NCBI RefSeq assembly: GCF_938039215.1
Contig: NZ_CALHVI010000019.1
Coordinates: forward strand, 1-64,000
Length of the DNA: 64,000 bases
Direction: 5' to 3'
Source of the DNA: an uncultured Porphyromonas sp.
GTDB lineage: Bacteria > Bacteroidota > Bacteroidia > Bacteroidales > Porphyromonadaceae
Below are positions 44,717 to 52,850 of this stretch, one piece after another. A program made the translations under genes and the position numbers. The notes beneath the pieces were generated by a model. It was not told the DNA's origin, ran no database searches, and was given only the letters and a program-made list of their open reading frames with translations. Numbering within the stretch: position 1 is the stretch's first letter; each line of letters opens with the position of its first letter.

Positions 44717-44981
44717 GCGCATAGCGAGGAAGGTCTCCTAGTGTGCGATCTTCCAGCTTGCAAGTGAGAGGCATGTGCCTTAGCTATTAGTAGCTACTAG
44801 CTCATAGGCACCCTCCCCTTCCCCATAGGACGATCCTCTCATTTAGCTTGAGAGCTAAACCTCATGCTCTAGGCTCTCACCCTTCTCCTTGATGCCTATT
44901 CTCCCTCATTATCTTCTACTCATCCCTAGGCTTAGCATCGTGAGACGCTAAGCTCATTGGGAAGAGCTCCCCACATCACTT
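44717..44981. other. Intergenic region murB to MBL-LipB
   Basis: No ORF or RNA gene seen. It contains an imperfect hairpin 44775-44811 (GTGCCT with AGGCAC and inner TAGCTA repeats), possibly the murB terminator, a pyrimidine-rich stretch (about 44875-44935), and a small stem CTTAGC/GCTAAG near 44931-44952. I find no consensus -7 element before the next gene. Confidence 0.45.
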
Positions 44982-46481
44982 ATGAAGGTTATACTTCTCG
45001 GCACGGGCACCAGCACGGGCATTCCTGAAGTTGGCTGTGGCTGTCCTGTCTGTCACAGTGCTGACCCTCGTGACCGCCGTCTACGCACCTCTGCTCTGGT
45101 CATCACCGATTCGGGGCATCGGATCCTCATCGACTGCGGTCCTGACTTCCACTATCAAGCGACACGTCTTGGCATCGATCGGATCGATGCGATCTTGCTG
45201 ACGCACGAGCACTACGATCACACGTTTGGGCTGGATGATGTCCGCACCATCGCTTGGAGGGAAGACATTCCTATCTACGGGCAGCAACGAGTCCTTGACT
45301 CGGTGAAGGCACGCATGCACTATGTCTTCAGCCCCAACCCTTACCCAGGCACTCCTCGCTTCAAGCTCCATCCCATAGAGGAGGGGGCTGATACTTCATT
45401 TGAACTCTTCGGAGAGCAAGTGACACCGATTTCGCTGGCTCACGGAGCGCTGCCCATCGTCGGCTATCGCATCGGTTCGCTGAGCTACATCACGGACATG
45501 AAGAGCATCGAACTAGAGGAATGGGCTAAGGTAAGTGGCTCACAGCTCCTGGTCATCAATGCTCTGCGCTACCAGCGTCCGCATCCCAGCCATCAGTCGA
45601 TCCAAGATGTTGAGCGTCTCCTCCCCCGCCTATCGGAGCGTCCCGAGCTGACGCTACTGACGCACCTTTCTCACCATGCCCCTTCGCACGCACAGATCTC
45701 CAGCCTTCTGCCCGAAGATCTCCAGCCCGCCTATGACTTCGAGTATATCGAAGTAGACAAGGCGGGCGTGCATGTCCTCCCTCTACCTGCCTATCAAGAG
45801 CCCTACACCTATCGGGATCTCGGACGCATCGCCTATGCAGAAGCTTGGGCGAAGCAGAAGGAGCTCTTCGAAGCACAGCTTGAGGCGAAGCACGAAGGTC
45901 GCCCAACGGAGAGCTACCTCCTCTTCTGCGAGCACAATCCGGTCTTCACCATGGGTAAGCACGCCAACGTGGCGAACATGCTGATGAGCGAAGACTTCCT
46001 CCGAGATCATGGCTATGACTACTTCACCGTCGAGCGTGGAGGGGATGTGACCTACCATGGTCCAGGGCAGATCACGGGCTATCCGATCCTTGACTTGGAG
46101 CGTTTCGGACTTGGGCTCAAGGCCTACATTGACCTTCTGGAGCAATCGGTCATCGAGCTACTACGCTTCTACCGCATCGAGTCTACGCTCAAGGCGGGTG
46201 CTACGGGTGTCTGGCTGGATGTCGGTGACCCAGTGAAGGAGCGCAAGATCTGCGCCATCGGAGTCAAGAGCAGCCGCTATGTGACGATGCACGGCTTCGC
46301 ACTGAATGTCAACACCGACCTTTCGCCCTTCCATCTGATCAACCCTTGTGGCTTCAAGGATGGCAAGGTGACCTCGATCGCCGAGGAGCTAGGTAAGGAA
46401 GTGGACATGACGGTAGCCAAGCACATGCTCGCCTCGATCCTGCACCGTCGTCTGTCGGCGCTCCTACCTCCTCGCTTTTAG
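44982..46481 (+). CDS. lipB: Fusion: metallo-beta-lactamase-fold hydrolase + octanoyltransferase LipB
   Basis: One uninterrupted 499-codon frame with two complete domains. Residues 1 to ~255 are a PhnP-like metallo-beta-lactamase fold: LLGTGTSTGIPEVGCGCPVC, the metal motif HEHYDH (about 84-89), and later LTHLSHHAPSH. Residues ~265-499 are LipB, which moves octanoate from acyl carrier protein to lipoyl domains: HNPVFTMGKHA, RGGDVTYHGPGQITGYPILDL, the catalytic Lys in KICAIGVKSS and the Cys in INPCGF. LipB alone is normally ~210-240 residues, so each half is full-size. The hydrolase substrate is unknown; it may act on a lipoate-related or cyclic nucleotide ester. There is no frameshift. Confidence 0.92.
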   Translation: MKVILLGTGTSTGIPEVGCGCPVCHSADPRDRRLRTSALVITDSGHRILIDCGPDFHYQATRLGIDRIDAILLTHEHYDHTFGLDDVRTIAWREDIPIYGQQRVLDSVKARMHYVFSPNPYPGTPRFKLHPIEEGADTSFELFGEQVTPISLAHGALPIVGYRIGSLSYITDMKSIELEEWAKVSGSQLLVINALRYQRPHPSHQSIQDVERLLPRLSERPELTLLTHLSHHAPSHAQISSLLPEDLQPAYDFEYIEVDKAGVHVLPLPAYQEPYTYRDLGRIAYAEAWAKQKELFEAQLEAKHEGRPTESYLLFCEHNPVFTMGKHANVANMLMSEDFLRDHGYDYFTVERGGDVTYHGPGQITGYPILDLERFGLGLKAYIDLLEQSVIELLRFYRIESTLKAGATGVWLDVGDPVKERKICAIGVKSSRYVTMHGFALNVNTDLSPFHLINPCGFKDGKVTSIAEELGKEVDMTVAKHMLASILHRRLSALLPPRF

Positions 46482-46519
46482 TTTTTCTTTAGTTTGACCC
46501 CTATCATTGATCATATCTT

Positions 46520-47812
46520 ATGACAGTAATGACTGAGCTTAATCTGACGACGCCGTCTCTTCTTTTCTCGGCGATCTCGTTGATCCTGCTCGCCTACACC
46601 AACCGCTTCCTCTCCTACGCTTCGATTGTCCGCAATCTGCAGGAGCGCTACGAGAACAACCCCGACGCTGAGAGCACTTCACTCAAGCAGATCGAAAATC
46701 TCTACCTCCGCCTCAAGCTCATCCGTGCGATGCAGATCCTCGGCGCAGGCAGTCTCTTGGCATGTCTGACGGCGATGTTCCTCTTCTACATCGTGTGGGA
46801 CATCCTTGCGGGCATTGTCTTTGGCTTCGGGATGATCCTGCTGGCGCTCTCCCTCTGCGTCTGCATCTGGGAGATCCAGATCTCGGTCAAGGCCCTGAAC
46901 CTCAATCTCCATTCGCTGCGTCGGGAGTATGGCAGTTCGCTCCGTCAGCGTCCTGACGAAGAGACCCTCCTGAGAGAGAAGTCCAAGAGCAAGAAAAAGA
47001 AGAAGAAGGACAAAGACAAGGATACATCCGAACAAACAGCTACACCTGCTCCTACTCCAGCACAGCCCCAGCAGTCTCGCCAGTCTCAGGGGCAGAACCA
47101 AGGGCAAGGACAGGGCCGTCAGCGCTCTAATGCTCCTACAGAAGCTCCTGCCGACAAGACGGGAGAGGACAGGTCTCGCCAGCAGCGTCAGCAGCCCCGA
47201 GGAGGAGAGCGTCCCGCCCAGCGTGAGGACCGTGCTTCCCGCGGCGAAGAAGCACGCACGCAGTCGCAGCGAGACGAGCGCACCGACCGCCAGCCTAGAG
47301 GCGAGCGTTCGGCTCAAGATCAGCGCTCTCAGGAAGGTCGTGAACAAGGCTCACGCAACAACCCTCGCCGTCAGCGCCCCGAGCGTAGCGAAGAAGCTAC
47401 CGCTAGCACTACCGAAGCAGCGACTGCAGAAGCTCCAGCTCAGCAGCGTGCTCCTCGCCCTGAGTCAGGTCAAGAGCGCCGTCAGCGCCCCGAGCGCACG
47501 GAGCGTGGTGAAGCTCGACGCACCGCAGAGCCTTCGCCTAGTCCTGCTCGCAGCGAAGAGCGTCCTGAGCGGGAAGCTCTTCCTCAGCCCACCCAGAGCC
47601 CAGTTAGCCGTCCAGCCGAGCCTACGACGGAGCCAGCACAGCGTACCGAACTACCTGCCGTCCGCATCAGCCAGCCTACAAGCACGGCAGAAAGTCGCCC
47701 CGCTCGCCCCATGAGCTACGAAGAAGCCGTCGCTCGTCAGCGTGAAGCTCAGGAGCATGCCAATCAGTCTGCCCCTAGCTCCTACGAGCACAGCGACGAC
47801 GCTCACGAATAG
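46520..47812 (+). CDS. DUF2721 membrane protein with long Arg/Gln/Glu-rich tail
   Basis: 430 residues. The first ~150 match DUF2721: two or three transmembrane segments (about 11-27, 73-95, 97-120) and the polar SYASIVRNLQERYEN stretch. From about residue 157 a Lys run (KSKSKKKKKKDKDKD) leads into ~270 residues of low-complexity sequence rich in Arg, Gln, Glu, Pro and Ala, with recurring RPERSEE/RQRPERTE-like blocks, predicted disordered and cytoplasmic. The tail resembles RNA-binding scaffolds in composition only. The frame is real: codon bias is normal and the end (MSYEEAVARQREAQEH) is structured. Function unknown. Confidence 0.8.
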   Translation: MTVMTELNLTTPSLLFSAISLILLAYTNRFLSYASIVRNLQERYENNPDAESTSLKQIENLYLRLKLIRAMQILGAGSLLACLTAMFLFYIVWDILAGIVFGFGMILLALSLCVCIWEIQISVKALNLNLHSLRREYGSSLRQRPDEETLLREKSKSKKKKKKDKDKDTSEQTATPAPTPAQPQQSRQSQGQNQGQGQGRQRSNAPTEAPADKTGEDRSRQQRQQPRGGERPAQREDRASRGEEARTQSQRDERTDRQPRGERSAQDQRSQEGREQGSRNNPRRQRPERSEEATASTTEAATAEAPAQQRAPRPESGQERRQRPERTERGEARRTAEPSPSPARSEERPEREALPQPTQSPVSRPAEPTTEPAQRTELPAVRISQPTSTAESRPARPMSYEEAVARQREAQEHANQSAPSSYEHSDDAHE

Positions 47813-47849
47813 GCTACACCACAGGCCGATAGCATCGGTCTCGACCTCT

Positions 47850-47895
47850 AGCGAGGCTCCTCTATCCTACGGGGTAGAGGGGCCTCGCTTGTTTT
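47850..47895 (+). terminator. Terminator after DUF2721 gene
   Basis: Stem AGCGAGGC (47850-47857) with GCCTCGCT (47882-47889), inner stem around CTCTA/TAGAG, followed by TGTTTT. Confidence 0.8.
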
Positions 47896-47953
47896 GGGTC
47901 GGAAGGGGCTTCTCAGAGTCCGCATAAACAGAGGGTTTGAGAGACCCCCTTAG

Positions 47954-48043
47954 GACCCTACCGTGGATCGCCTTGACGACCCACGGTAGGTCGTCGAGGC
48001 GACCCACAGTAGGTTTCAAGGACGACCTACCGTAGGTCTCTTT
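47954..48043. repeat. Palindrome array, four units, forward orientation
   Basis: Cores CCTACCGTGGA (degenerate first unit), CCCACGGTAGG, CCCACAGTAGG and CCTACCGTAGG. Spacers CCTTGA and TCGAGG match those at 39777 and 18924. It ends 65 bp upstream of the rsmE -7 element. Confidence 0.9.
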
Positions 48044-48107
48044 GGCGCTCATCCGAGGAGTTTCGTCCGATCGCCTCATATCCTGCGGTTTTTCAGCGTA
48101 AAAAGAC

Positions 48108-48116
48108 TAACTTTGA
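48108..48116 (+). promoter_or_regulatory. -7 promoter element for rsmE
   Basis: TAACTTTGA matches TAnnTTTG, 23 bp upstream of the ATG at 48140. It overlaps the in-frame TTG at 48113, which is therefore not the start. Confidence 0.6.
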
Positions 48117-48139
48117 TACGAGGAAACAATGATGAACAA

Positions 48140-48898
48140 ATGAAAGACCTACCCCTTTTCTATGCCCCTCACCTTCGCGACGACCTCCAGCTCCCCGAGG
48201 GTGAGGCGCAGCATGCCCTACGCGTCCTACGCGCGCAGGTGGGTGATGAGTTTCTTGTCACCGATGGGCGGGGTACACTCTTCGAGACCCGAGTCACGGG
48301 TGTAGATCGTCGGCATTGTCTCCTGAGCATCCTTCACGAAGAGCCTTGGCAGAAGTACTGGCGAGGCACTTGGAGCGTAGCCATCGCTCCGACGAAGAAT
48401 CTTGACCGCATCGAATGGATGCTGGAGAAGATGGTCGAGGTAGGTCTCGATGAGATCTTCCTCATCAAGACAAAGCACTCCGAGCGCAAGCATACCAGCG
48501 CCGACCGCCTAGAGCGTATCCTTCAGAGTGCCATGAAGCAGTCACACAAGGCTCTCCTGCCTAAGCTTACCACAGACCTTCCTTTCCCCGCCCTCCTCGA
48601 GGCGACCTCCGACTACGATCTTCGCCTCATGGCGCACTGTCGTGAGGGACTAGCCCCCGAGCGGACAACCATCGACCGAGTCTTCCGCCCCGAGGCGAAG
48701 ATCCTTCTGATGATCGGGCCCGAAGGAGACTTCTCCGTCGAAGAGATCCAGAGCGCAGTAGCTGCTCAGTGCCAGCCCATCACGCTTGGCTCGAGCCGAC
48801 TACGCACCGAGACCGCAGGGCTCATCGGTCTGCAGTGGCTGCACACTCTGGACATGATCGGCCACGGCTCTTCCTTCGCTAAGCAACCAACAAAATAA
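48140..48898 (+). CDS. rsmE: 16S rRNA (uracil(1498)-N(3))-methyltransferase
   Basis: 252 residues from the ATG at 48140. A SPOUT-class knotted methyltransferase modifying U1498 of 16S rRNA. It has the N-terminal PUA-like domain (EGEAQHALRVLRAQVGDEF) and the SPOUT C-terminal knot with IGPEGDFSVEEI and LGSSRLRTETAGL. The intermediate KNLDRIEWMLEKMVEVGLDEI and ERILQSAMKQSHKALLPKL are typical. The decarboxylase-like gene follows after 26 bp. Confidence 0.95.
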   Translation: MKDLPLFYAPHLRDDLQLPEGEAQHALRVLRAQVGDEFLVTDGRGTLFETRVTGVDRRHCLLSILHEEPWQKYWRGTWSVAIAPTKNLDRIEWMLEKMVEVGLDEIFLIKTKHSERKHTSADRLERILQSAMKQSHKALLPKLTTDLPFPALLEATSDYDLRLMAHCREGLAPERTTIDRVFRPEAKILLMIGPEGDFSVEEIQSAVAAQCQPITLGSSRLRTETAGLIGLQWLHTLDMIGHGSSFAKQPTK

Positions 48899-48924
48899 GT
48901 ACCCTCATTCAATCACTCACTCTT

Positions 48925-50790
48925 ATGGAACAGAGAGAAATCAAACTAAGCCTTATCTACCGAGATATGTGGCAGTCTTCGGGGAAGTACCAGCCCCGTA
49001 AGGATCAGCTTGAGCGTATCGCCCCCGTCTTAGTCGAGATGGGTTGCTTTGCCCGTGTTGAGACCAATGGTGGTGCCTTCGAGCAGGTAAACCTCCTCTA
49101 CGGCGAGAACCCCAACAAGGCCGTACGTGCCTTCACCAAGCCCCTCAACGAAGCTGGCATCCAGACCCACATGCTCGACCGTGGGCTCAATGGGCTGCGC
49201 ATGTTCCCCGTGCCTGCCGACGTACGTCGTCTGATGTACAAGGTCAAGAAGGCGCAGGGTGTCGACATCACGCGTATCTTCGACGGGCTCAATGACCCCC
49301 GCAACGTCATCCCCTCCATCCACTACGCCAAGGAAGCAGGGATGATCCCTCAGGCTACCCTCTGTATCACACACTCCCCTGTACACACGGTCGAGTACTA
49401 CGCTGATCTGGCTGACCAGTTCATCGCTGCTGGTGCACCCGAAATCTGTCTCAAGGACATGGCTGGTATCGGTCGTCCTCGCTTCCTCGGTCGTCTGGTC
49501 AAGGCCATCAAGACCAAGCACCCCGAAGTCATCATCGAGTACCACGGTCACTCAGGCCCAGGCTTCTCTGTAGCCTCCATGCTCGAGGTCTGCGACAACG
49601 GTGCAGATGTCATCGACGTAGCTATGGAGCCCCTCTCTTGGGGTAAGATCCACCCAGACGTCATCACCATTCGTGAGATGCTCGTAGACGCTGGCTACAA
49701 GGTGGCAGAGATCAACATGGACGCTTACATGAAGGCTCGTGCACTCACGCAGGAGTTCATCGATGACTTCCTCGGCTACTTCATCAACCCCTCCAACATG
49801 CTGACCTCTTCGCTCCTCGTAGGTTGCGGTCTGCCTGGTGGTATGATGGGCTCGATGATGGCTGACCTCAAGGGCGTACACGCTGGGATCAACATGCACC
49901 TGCGCAAGAAGGGAGAAGCCGAACTGAGCGTCGATGATCTGCTCGTTCGCCTCTTCGACGAAGTGGCCTACGTATGGCCTCGCCTGGGTTATCCCCCTCT
50001 CGTCACCCCCTTCAGCCAGTATGTGAAGAACGTAGCTCTGATGAATGTCTACAACCTCACCATCGGGAAGGGTCGCTGGGAAGCGATTGACAACAACACT
50101 TGGGGTATGATCCTCGGGAAGTCTGGTCGTCTGCCCGGTAAGCTCGATCAGGAGATCATTGATCTAGCTAAGGAGAAGGGCTTCGAATTCACCACCGAAG
50201 ACCCACAGCTCAACTACCCCGATGCGCTGGATAAGTTCCGTGCAGAGATGAAGGAGAACGACTGGGAGCTCGGCGAAGACGACGAAGAACTCTTCGAATT
50301 CGCCATGCACGAAGCTCAGTACCGTGACTACAAGAGCGGTGCAGCTAAGGAACGCTTCCAGGCTGAGCTTGACAAGGCTAAGACCGAAGCTCTTGTGAAG
50401 AAGGGTTACAGCGCAGAAGATGCTCAGAAGATCAAGCGCCAAGGCACCGAACCCATTCAGGCTCCTGCCTCTGGACAGATCATCTGGGAAGTCGATCCCG
50501 AAGACTACTCTACCGCTCCCGCTGTCGGCACCGCAGTCAAGACGGGCGAACCTCTCTGCTACATCCAGACTACAGCTGGCTACTTCGAACCCGTGATCTC
50601 CAACTTCACTGGTCGCCTCGCTGAAGTCGTCGCTCAGGGTGCTAACATCCGCAAGGGCGAAGCTCTGGCTTATGTCCGCCCAGCAGACAAGGAAGAGCTC
50701 TTCGTCGAAGATGAGCCCGCACGCCTACGCCGTGTAGAGCGCCTCGAAGAAGTGCGCCACGTCCTCCGTGCTCGCCGCGAAAAGAAGTAA
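48925..50790 (+). CDS. Oxaloacetate decarboxylase alpha / carboxyltransferase-like protein without biotinyl Lys
   Basis: 621 residues. Residues 1 to ~460 are the carboxyltransferase TIM barrel of the oxaloacetate/methylmalonyl decarboxylase and pyruvate carboxylase B group: YRDMWQSSGKY, the metal site YHGHSGPGFS and the active-site Lys in CLKDMAG. A conserved helical region follows (DDEELFEFAMHEAQYRDYKSG). Residues ~510-585 have the biotinyl/lipoyl fold, but the target motif (EAMKM or EAMKT in relatives, after CYI) reads CYIQTTAGYF, with no Lys. The protein must therefore work with a separate carrier, or the domain is structural. Neither beta nor gamma decarboxylase subunits are nearby. It ends in a basic Arg-rich helix. 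Confidence 0.85.
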   Translation: MEQREIKLSLIYRDMWQSSGKYQPRKDQLERIAPVLVEMGCFARVETNGGAFEQVNLLYGENPNKAVRAFTKPLNEAGIQTHMLDRGLNGLRMFPVPADVRRLMYKVKKAQGVDITRIFDGLNDPRNVIPSIHYAKEAGMIPQATLCITHSPVHTVEYYADLADQFIAAGAPEICLKDMAGIGRPRFLGRLVKAIKTKHPEVIIEYHGHSGPGFSVASMLEVCDNGADVIDVAMEPLSWGKIHPDVITIREMLVDAGYKVAEINMDAYMKARALTQEFIDDFLGYFINPSNMLTSSLLVGCGLPGGMMGSMMADLKGVHAGINMHLRKKGEAELSVDDLLVRLFDEVAYVWPRLGYPPLVTPFSQYVKNVALMNVYNLTIGKGRWEAIDNNTWGMILGKSGRLPGKLDQEIIDLAKEKGFEFTTEDPQLNYPDALDKFRAEMKENDWELGEDDEELFEFAMHEAQYRDYKSGAAKERFQAELDKAKTEALVKKGYSAEDAQKIKRQGTEPIQAPASGQIIWEVDPEDYSTAPAVGTAVKTGEPLCYIQTTAGYFEPVISNFTGRLAEVVAQGANIRKGEALAYVRPADKEELFVEDEPARLRRVERLEEVRHVLRARREKK

Positions 50791-50834
50791 GCTCGCACAC
50801 CTAGGGACGCTCTAAAGTCCCCACAGCTATGCCA

Positions 50835-50877
50835 CGAGGGCTACACTCGGAGTCAAACCACTCCAGTGTAGCCCTCG
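50835..50877 (+). terminator. Hairpin after decarboxylase-like gene
   Basis: Perfect 12-bp stem (50835-50846 with 50866-50877) plus inner GGAGT/ACTCC; no U-tract. Confidence 0.7.
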
Positions 50878-51170
50878 CTGCATTGGCCTCTACCTTATCT
50901 AATAGCTCCGCACGGCTCGATCTCCTAGTTCCGCACAGCCCTGTCTTCCCTCTCGTCCCTCTTGAACTGATACCTCCATCTCCATAAGATAAGCTCTATT
51001 CCCTCCAGCAAGCCCCCAGTTGCTCTCCAAGCTCGCGCATAGGTATTCCCCCAGAGAGACCAGCGTAGAGCTCCCCTAGCGCCCCAGCGTAGTGCACGGG
51101 GATAGCGACAGCGAAGTATCGTTAAGGGACAATTGAGGAGCATTGGGTTACCCGCCCACGTGCGTGCGAA
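50878..51170. other. Gene-free region before the lysis-like cassette
   Basis: Pyrimidine-rich in the first part. A 72-codon frame exists on the minus strand (50925-51143), but I see no start signal, conserved motif or neighbour to support it. Nothing else is recognised. Confidence 0.4.
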
Positions 51171-51179
51171 TACCTTTGT
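51171..51179 (+). promoter_or_regulatory. -7 promoter element of the lysis-like cassette
   Basis: TACCTTTGT, exact TAnnTTTG match. The leader to the first gene is about 70 nt and contains two small stems (AGCCCC/GGGGCT near 51184-51201 and TACCC/GGGTA near 51202-51226). Confidence 0.6.
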
Positions 51180-51253
51180 ATCGCAGCCCCAACGCAGGGG
51201 CTACCCCTCTCCCCCGAGTGAGGGTATTTACTTCTTATATATTGTATATGATC

Positions 51254-51742
51254 ATGCGCACGAGACAGCTTATCCACCAGGGCTTCACTTGTGCTCTCCT
51301 ACTCAGCCCCTGCCTCAGCTGTGGCTCCAGCCACCGACAGCAAGCACGAGTAGAGCACACCGAGCAAAGCTCCCATCATCAAGCCGACACCCGCACCTAT
51401 CGCACCTTTGCGCTCGACTCGATCGAGCTTGAGGTAAGTGAAGAACTTCGCCTCATCCCCCTTACCTGCGATAGCCTTCCCTCTACTCCACTTCGATCGC
51501 TCCTCCCCGCAGAGAAGGGCTGGAGCCTCCGCTACCATAGCAGGCAAGTTGCACGGCACCAAGGCTCCCGACAGGAGGCTTCAGACGAGCTCCAGCAAAC
51601 GGAGCAAGCCAAGCATCAAGAGCAACTAGATCACTCCTCCAAGAGCTCTAAGAGCGGTCTCAGGCAACTCCTGCTCGAGCTTACCCTATTCCTTTGCCTT
51701 CTCCTCGGAGCAGGCTACATCTATCGGAGGATACAGCGATGA
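51254..51742 (+). CDS. Lipoprotein with C-terminal membrane segment, spanin-like
   Basis: 162 residues from the ATG at 51254 (51248 is also possible). The N-terminus is a lipoprotein signal (MRTRQLIHQGFTCALLLSPC, candidate lipid-bearing Cys at 20 or 23). The middle is polar and Gln/Ser-rich. The last ~27 residues are one transmembrane helix with a positive end (LLLELTLFLCLLLGAGYIYRRIQR). A lipid anchor at one end and an inner-membrane helix at the other is the topology of unimolecular phage spanins, which fuse the inner and outer membranes. Its stop overlaps the start of the amidase (ATGA). The family is not recognised by motif, so the function rests on topology and context. Confidence 0.7.
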   Translation: MRTRQLIHQGFTCALLLSPCLSCGSSHRQQARVEHTEQSSHHQADTRTYRTFALDSIELEVSEELRLIPLTCDSLPSTPLRSLLPAEKGWSLRYHSRQVARHQGSRQEASDELQQTEQAKHQEQLDHSSKSSKSGLRQLLLELTLFLCLLLGAGYIYRRIQR

Positions 51743-52218
51743 GAGCCCAAGATATCCGCTACATCGTCCTGCATTGTAGCGCCACACGATCCGATCGGCC
51801 CTATTCTCCCGAAGCCCTTGAGCGGGACCATCGTGCACGAGGCTTCCACGGGGCAGGCTACCACTTCTATATCCGCCAGTCAGGCGAACTTATTCCCCTC
51901 CGCCCCTTGCATCAGATAGGTGCGCACGCCAAGGGGTACAATAGCTGTAGCTGGGGCATCTGCTATGAGGGCGGGCTCGACACCAACGGGAAGGGCACGG
52001 ACACCCGAACCGAAGCACAGAAGGCGACCCTTCGCCAGCTCCTTCTTCGTCTCAAAGGTCTAGCACCCCAAGCCGAGATCTTAGGACATCGTGACCTCAG
52101 CCCCGACCGCAATGGAGATGGGCGCATTGATCCCTCTGAATGGATCAAGCTCTGCCCCTGCTTCGATGCACGCACAGAGTACAAGCACCTCACCTCAACA
52201 AGCATCTCTCATGGATAG
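51739..52218 (+). CDS. N-acetylmuramoyl-L-alanine amidase (T7-lysozyme-like endolysin)
   Basis: 159 residues, start ATG at 51739 inside the ATGA overlap. An Amidase_2 domain without signal peptide: YIVLHCSAT (first zinc His), GFHGAGYHFYIRQSGEL, LILGHRDL region (second His, seen as ILGHRD) and KLCPCFD (Cys ligand). Between the last two is an insert with a calcium-loop-like DRNGDGRID, common in amidases of Bacteroidota phages. It would cut the bond between MurNAc and the stem peptide. Lack of a signal peptide means it needs a holin or similar for access to the wall, and a holin-like gene overlaps its 3' end. Confidence 0.9.
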   Translation: MRAQDIRYIVLHCSATRSDRPYSPEALERDHRARGFHGAGYHFYIRQSGELIPLRPLHQIGAHAKGYNSCSWGICYEGGLDTNGKGTDTRTEAQKATLRQLLLRLKGLAPQAEILGHRDLSPDRNGDGRIDPSEWIKLCPCFDARTEYKHLTSTSISHG

Positions 52219-52408
52219 TAAAAGCCCCAAGGCGACCCTACAGCTTTGGATCGCCTCCGTCCTCTGCCTCTTTGGGCTCATCCTGCTAGGCGTAGCCTTC
52301 TTCACTCCTCCACCAGGAGAGATTCACTCCAGTGTCCTTGTGGCCTACGGAGAGGTGATGACCTTCGCTGGAGCTCTCTTCGGCATCGACTACCACTATC
52401 GCCATTGA
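52211..52408 (+). CDS. Small two-helix membrane protein, holin-like
   Basis: 65 residues. The start ATG at 52211 lies 8 bp inside the amidase gene. Two hydrophobic segments (LWIASVLCLFGLILLGVAFF, about 11-30, and VLVAYGEVMTFAGALFGI, about 42-59) flank a short Pro-rich turn (TPPPGEIHSS); the ends are charged. Size and topology fit class II holins, and similar GEIH...GIDYHY proteins occur beside amidases in Bacteroidota phages (recalled, not checked). It would form the inner-membrane hole that releases the amidase. Confidence 0.7.
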   Translation: MDSKSPKATLQLWIASVLCLFGLILLGVAFFTPPPGEIHSSVLVAYGEVMTFAGALFGIDYHYRH

Positions 52409-52850
52409 CCCACCCACAATGCCCCACTTTAGATCCCCTCCTCAGATCTCTTCCTTAGCTCCCCCTTAGAGCTTCCCTTAGCTCCTCCTTAGCTCTCCCT
52501 CCTTCTCTAAGCCTAGTCCACTCCTTCCCTAAGCCTACCCCACTCTCTCCTACCTTCCCGATAGCTCTATCCCCATCTCCAAGCACTCTCTTCTACCTTA
52601 TTCAGACATCTCCTCAAGCTTCTCTCTACAGCCTTCACTTCGGCTCTATTCCCGCTCTCCAATCACCCTCTTCTTCCTTCTTCAAGCATCGTCCCAGAGG
52701 CTCACTCTGCAAGCTTCATAGGGCTAGCCCTCACCCTCCATCAATCCTCGCCCTATCAACTCCTCTCTCTAGCTTAGCTCTCCTCTCGAGCTAAGCAGGA
52801 GAGAAGGACGAGGAAAGCTCTCGCTGAATAGCTTGGACTTCCCTCGTTCA
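52409..52850. other. Pyrimidine-rich gene-free region
   Basis: Strongly C+T-biased on the plus strand from about 52420 to 52790, with recurring CCTTAGCTC-like words (several between 52450 and 52500, again near 52773). It ends in an 8-bp inverted repeat CTTAGCTC/GAGCTAAG (52773-52780 with 52788-52795). No ORF, tRNA or promoter was recognised. Confidence 0.6.

Noticed and set aside
47130..47714. 194-codon alternative plus-strand frame within the DUF2721 gene
   Set aside because: Lies in another frame over the low-complexity tail; Ser/Leu/Val-rich shadow with no start context.
50925..51143. 72-codon minus-strand frame
   Set aside because: No promoter, family motif or neighbour support; lies in a pyrimidine-rich gap.
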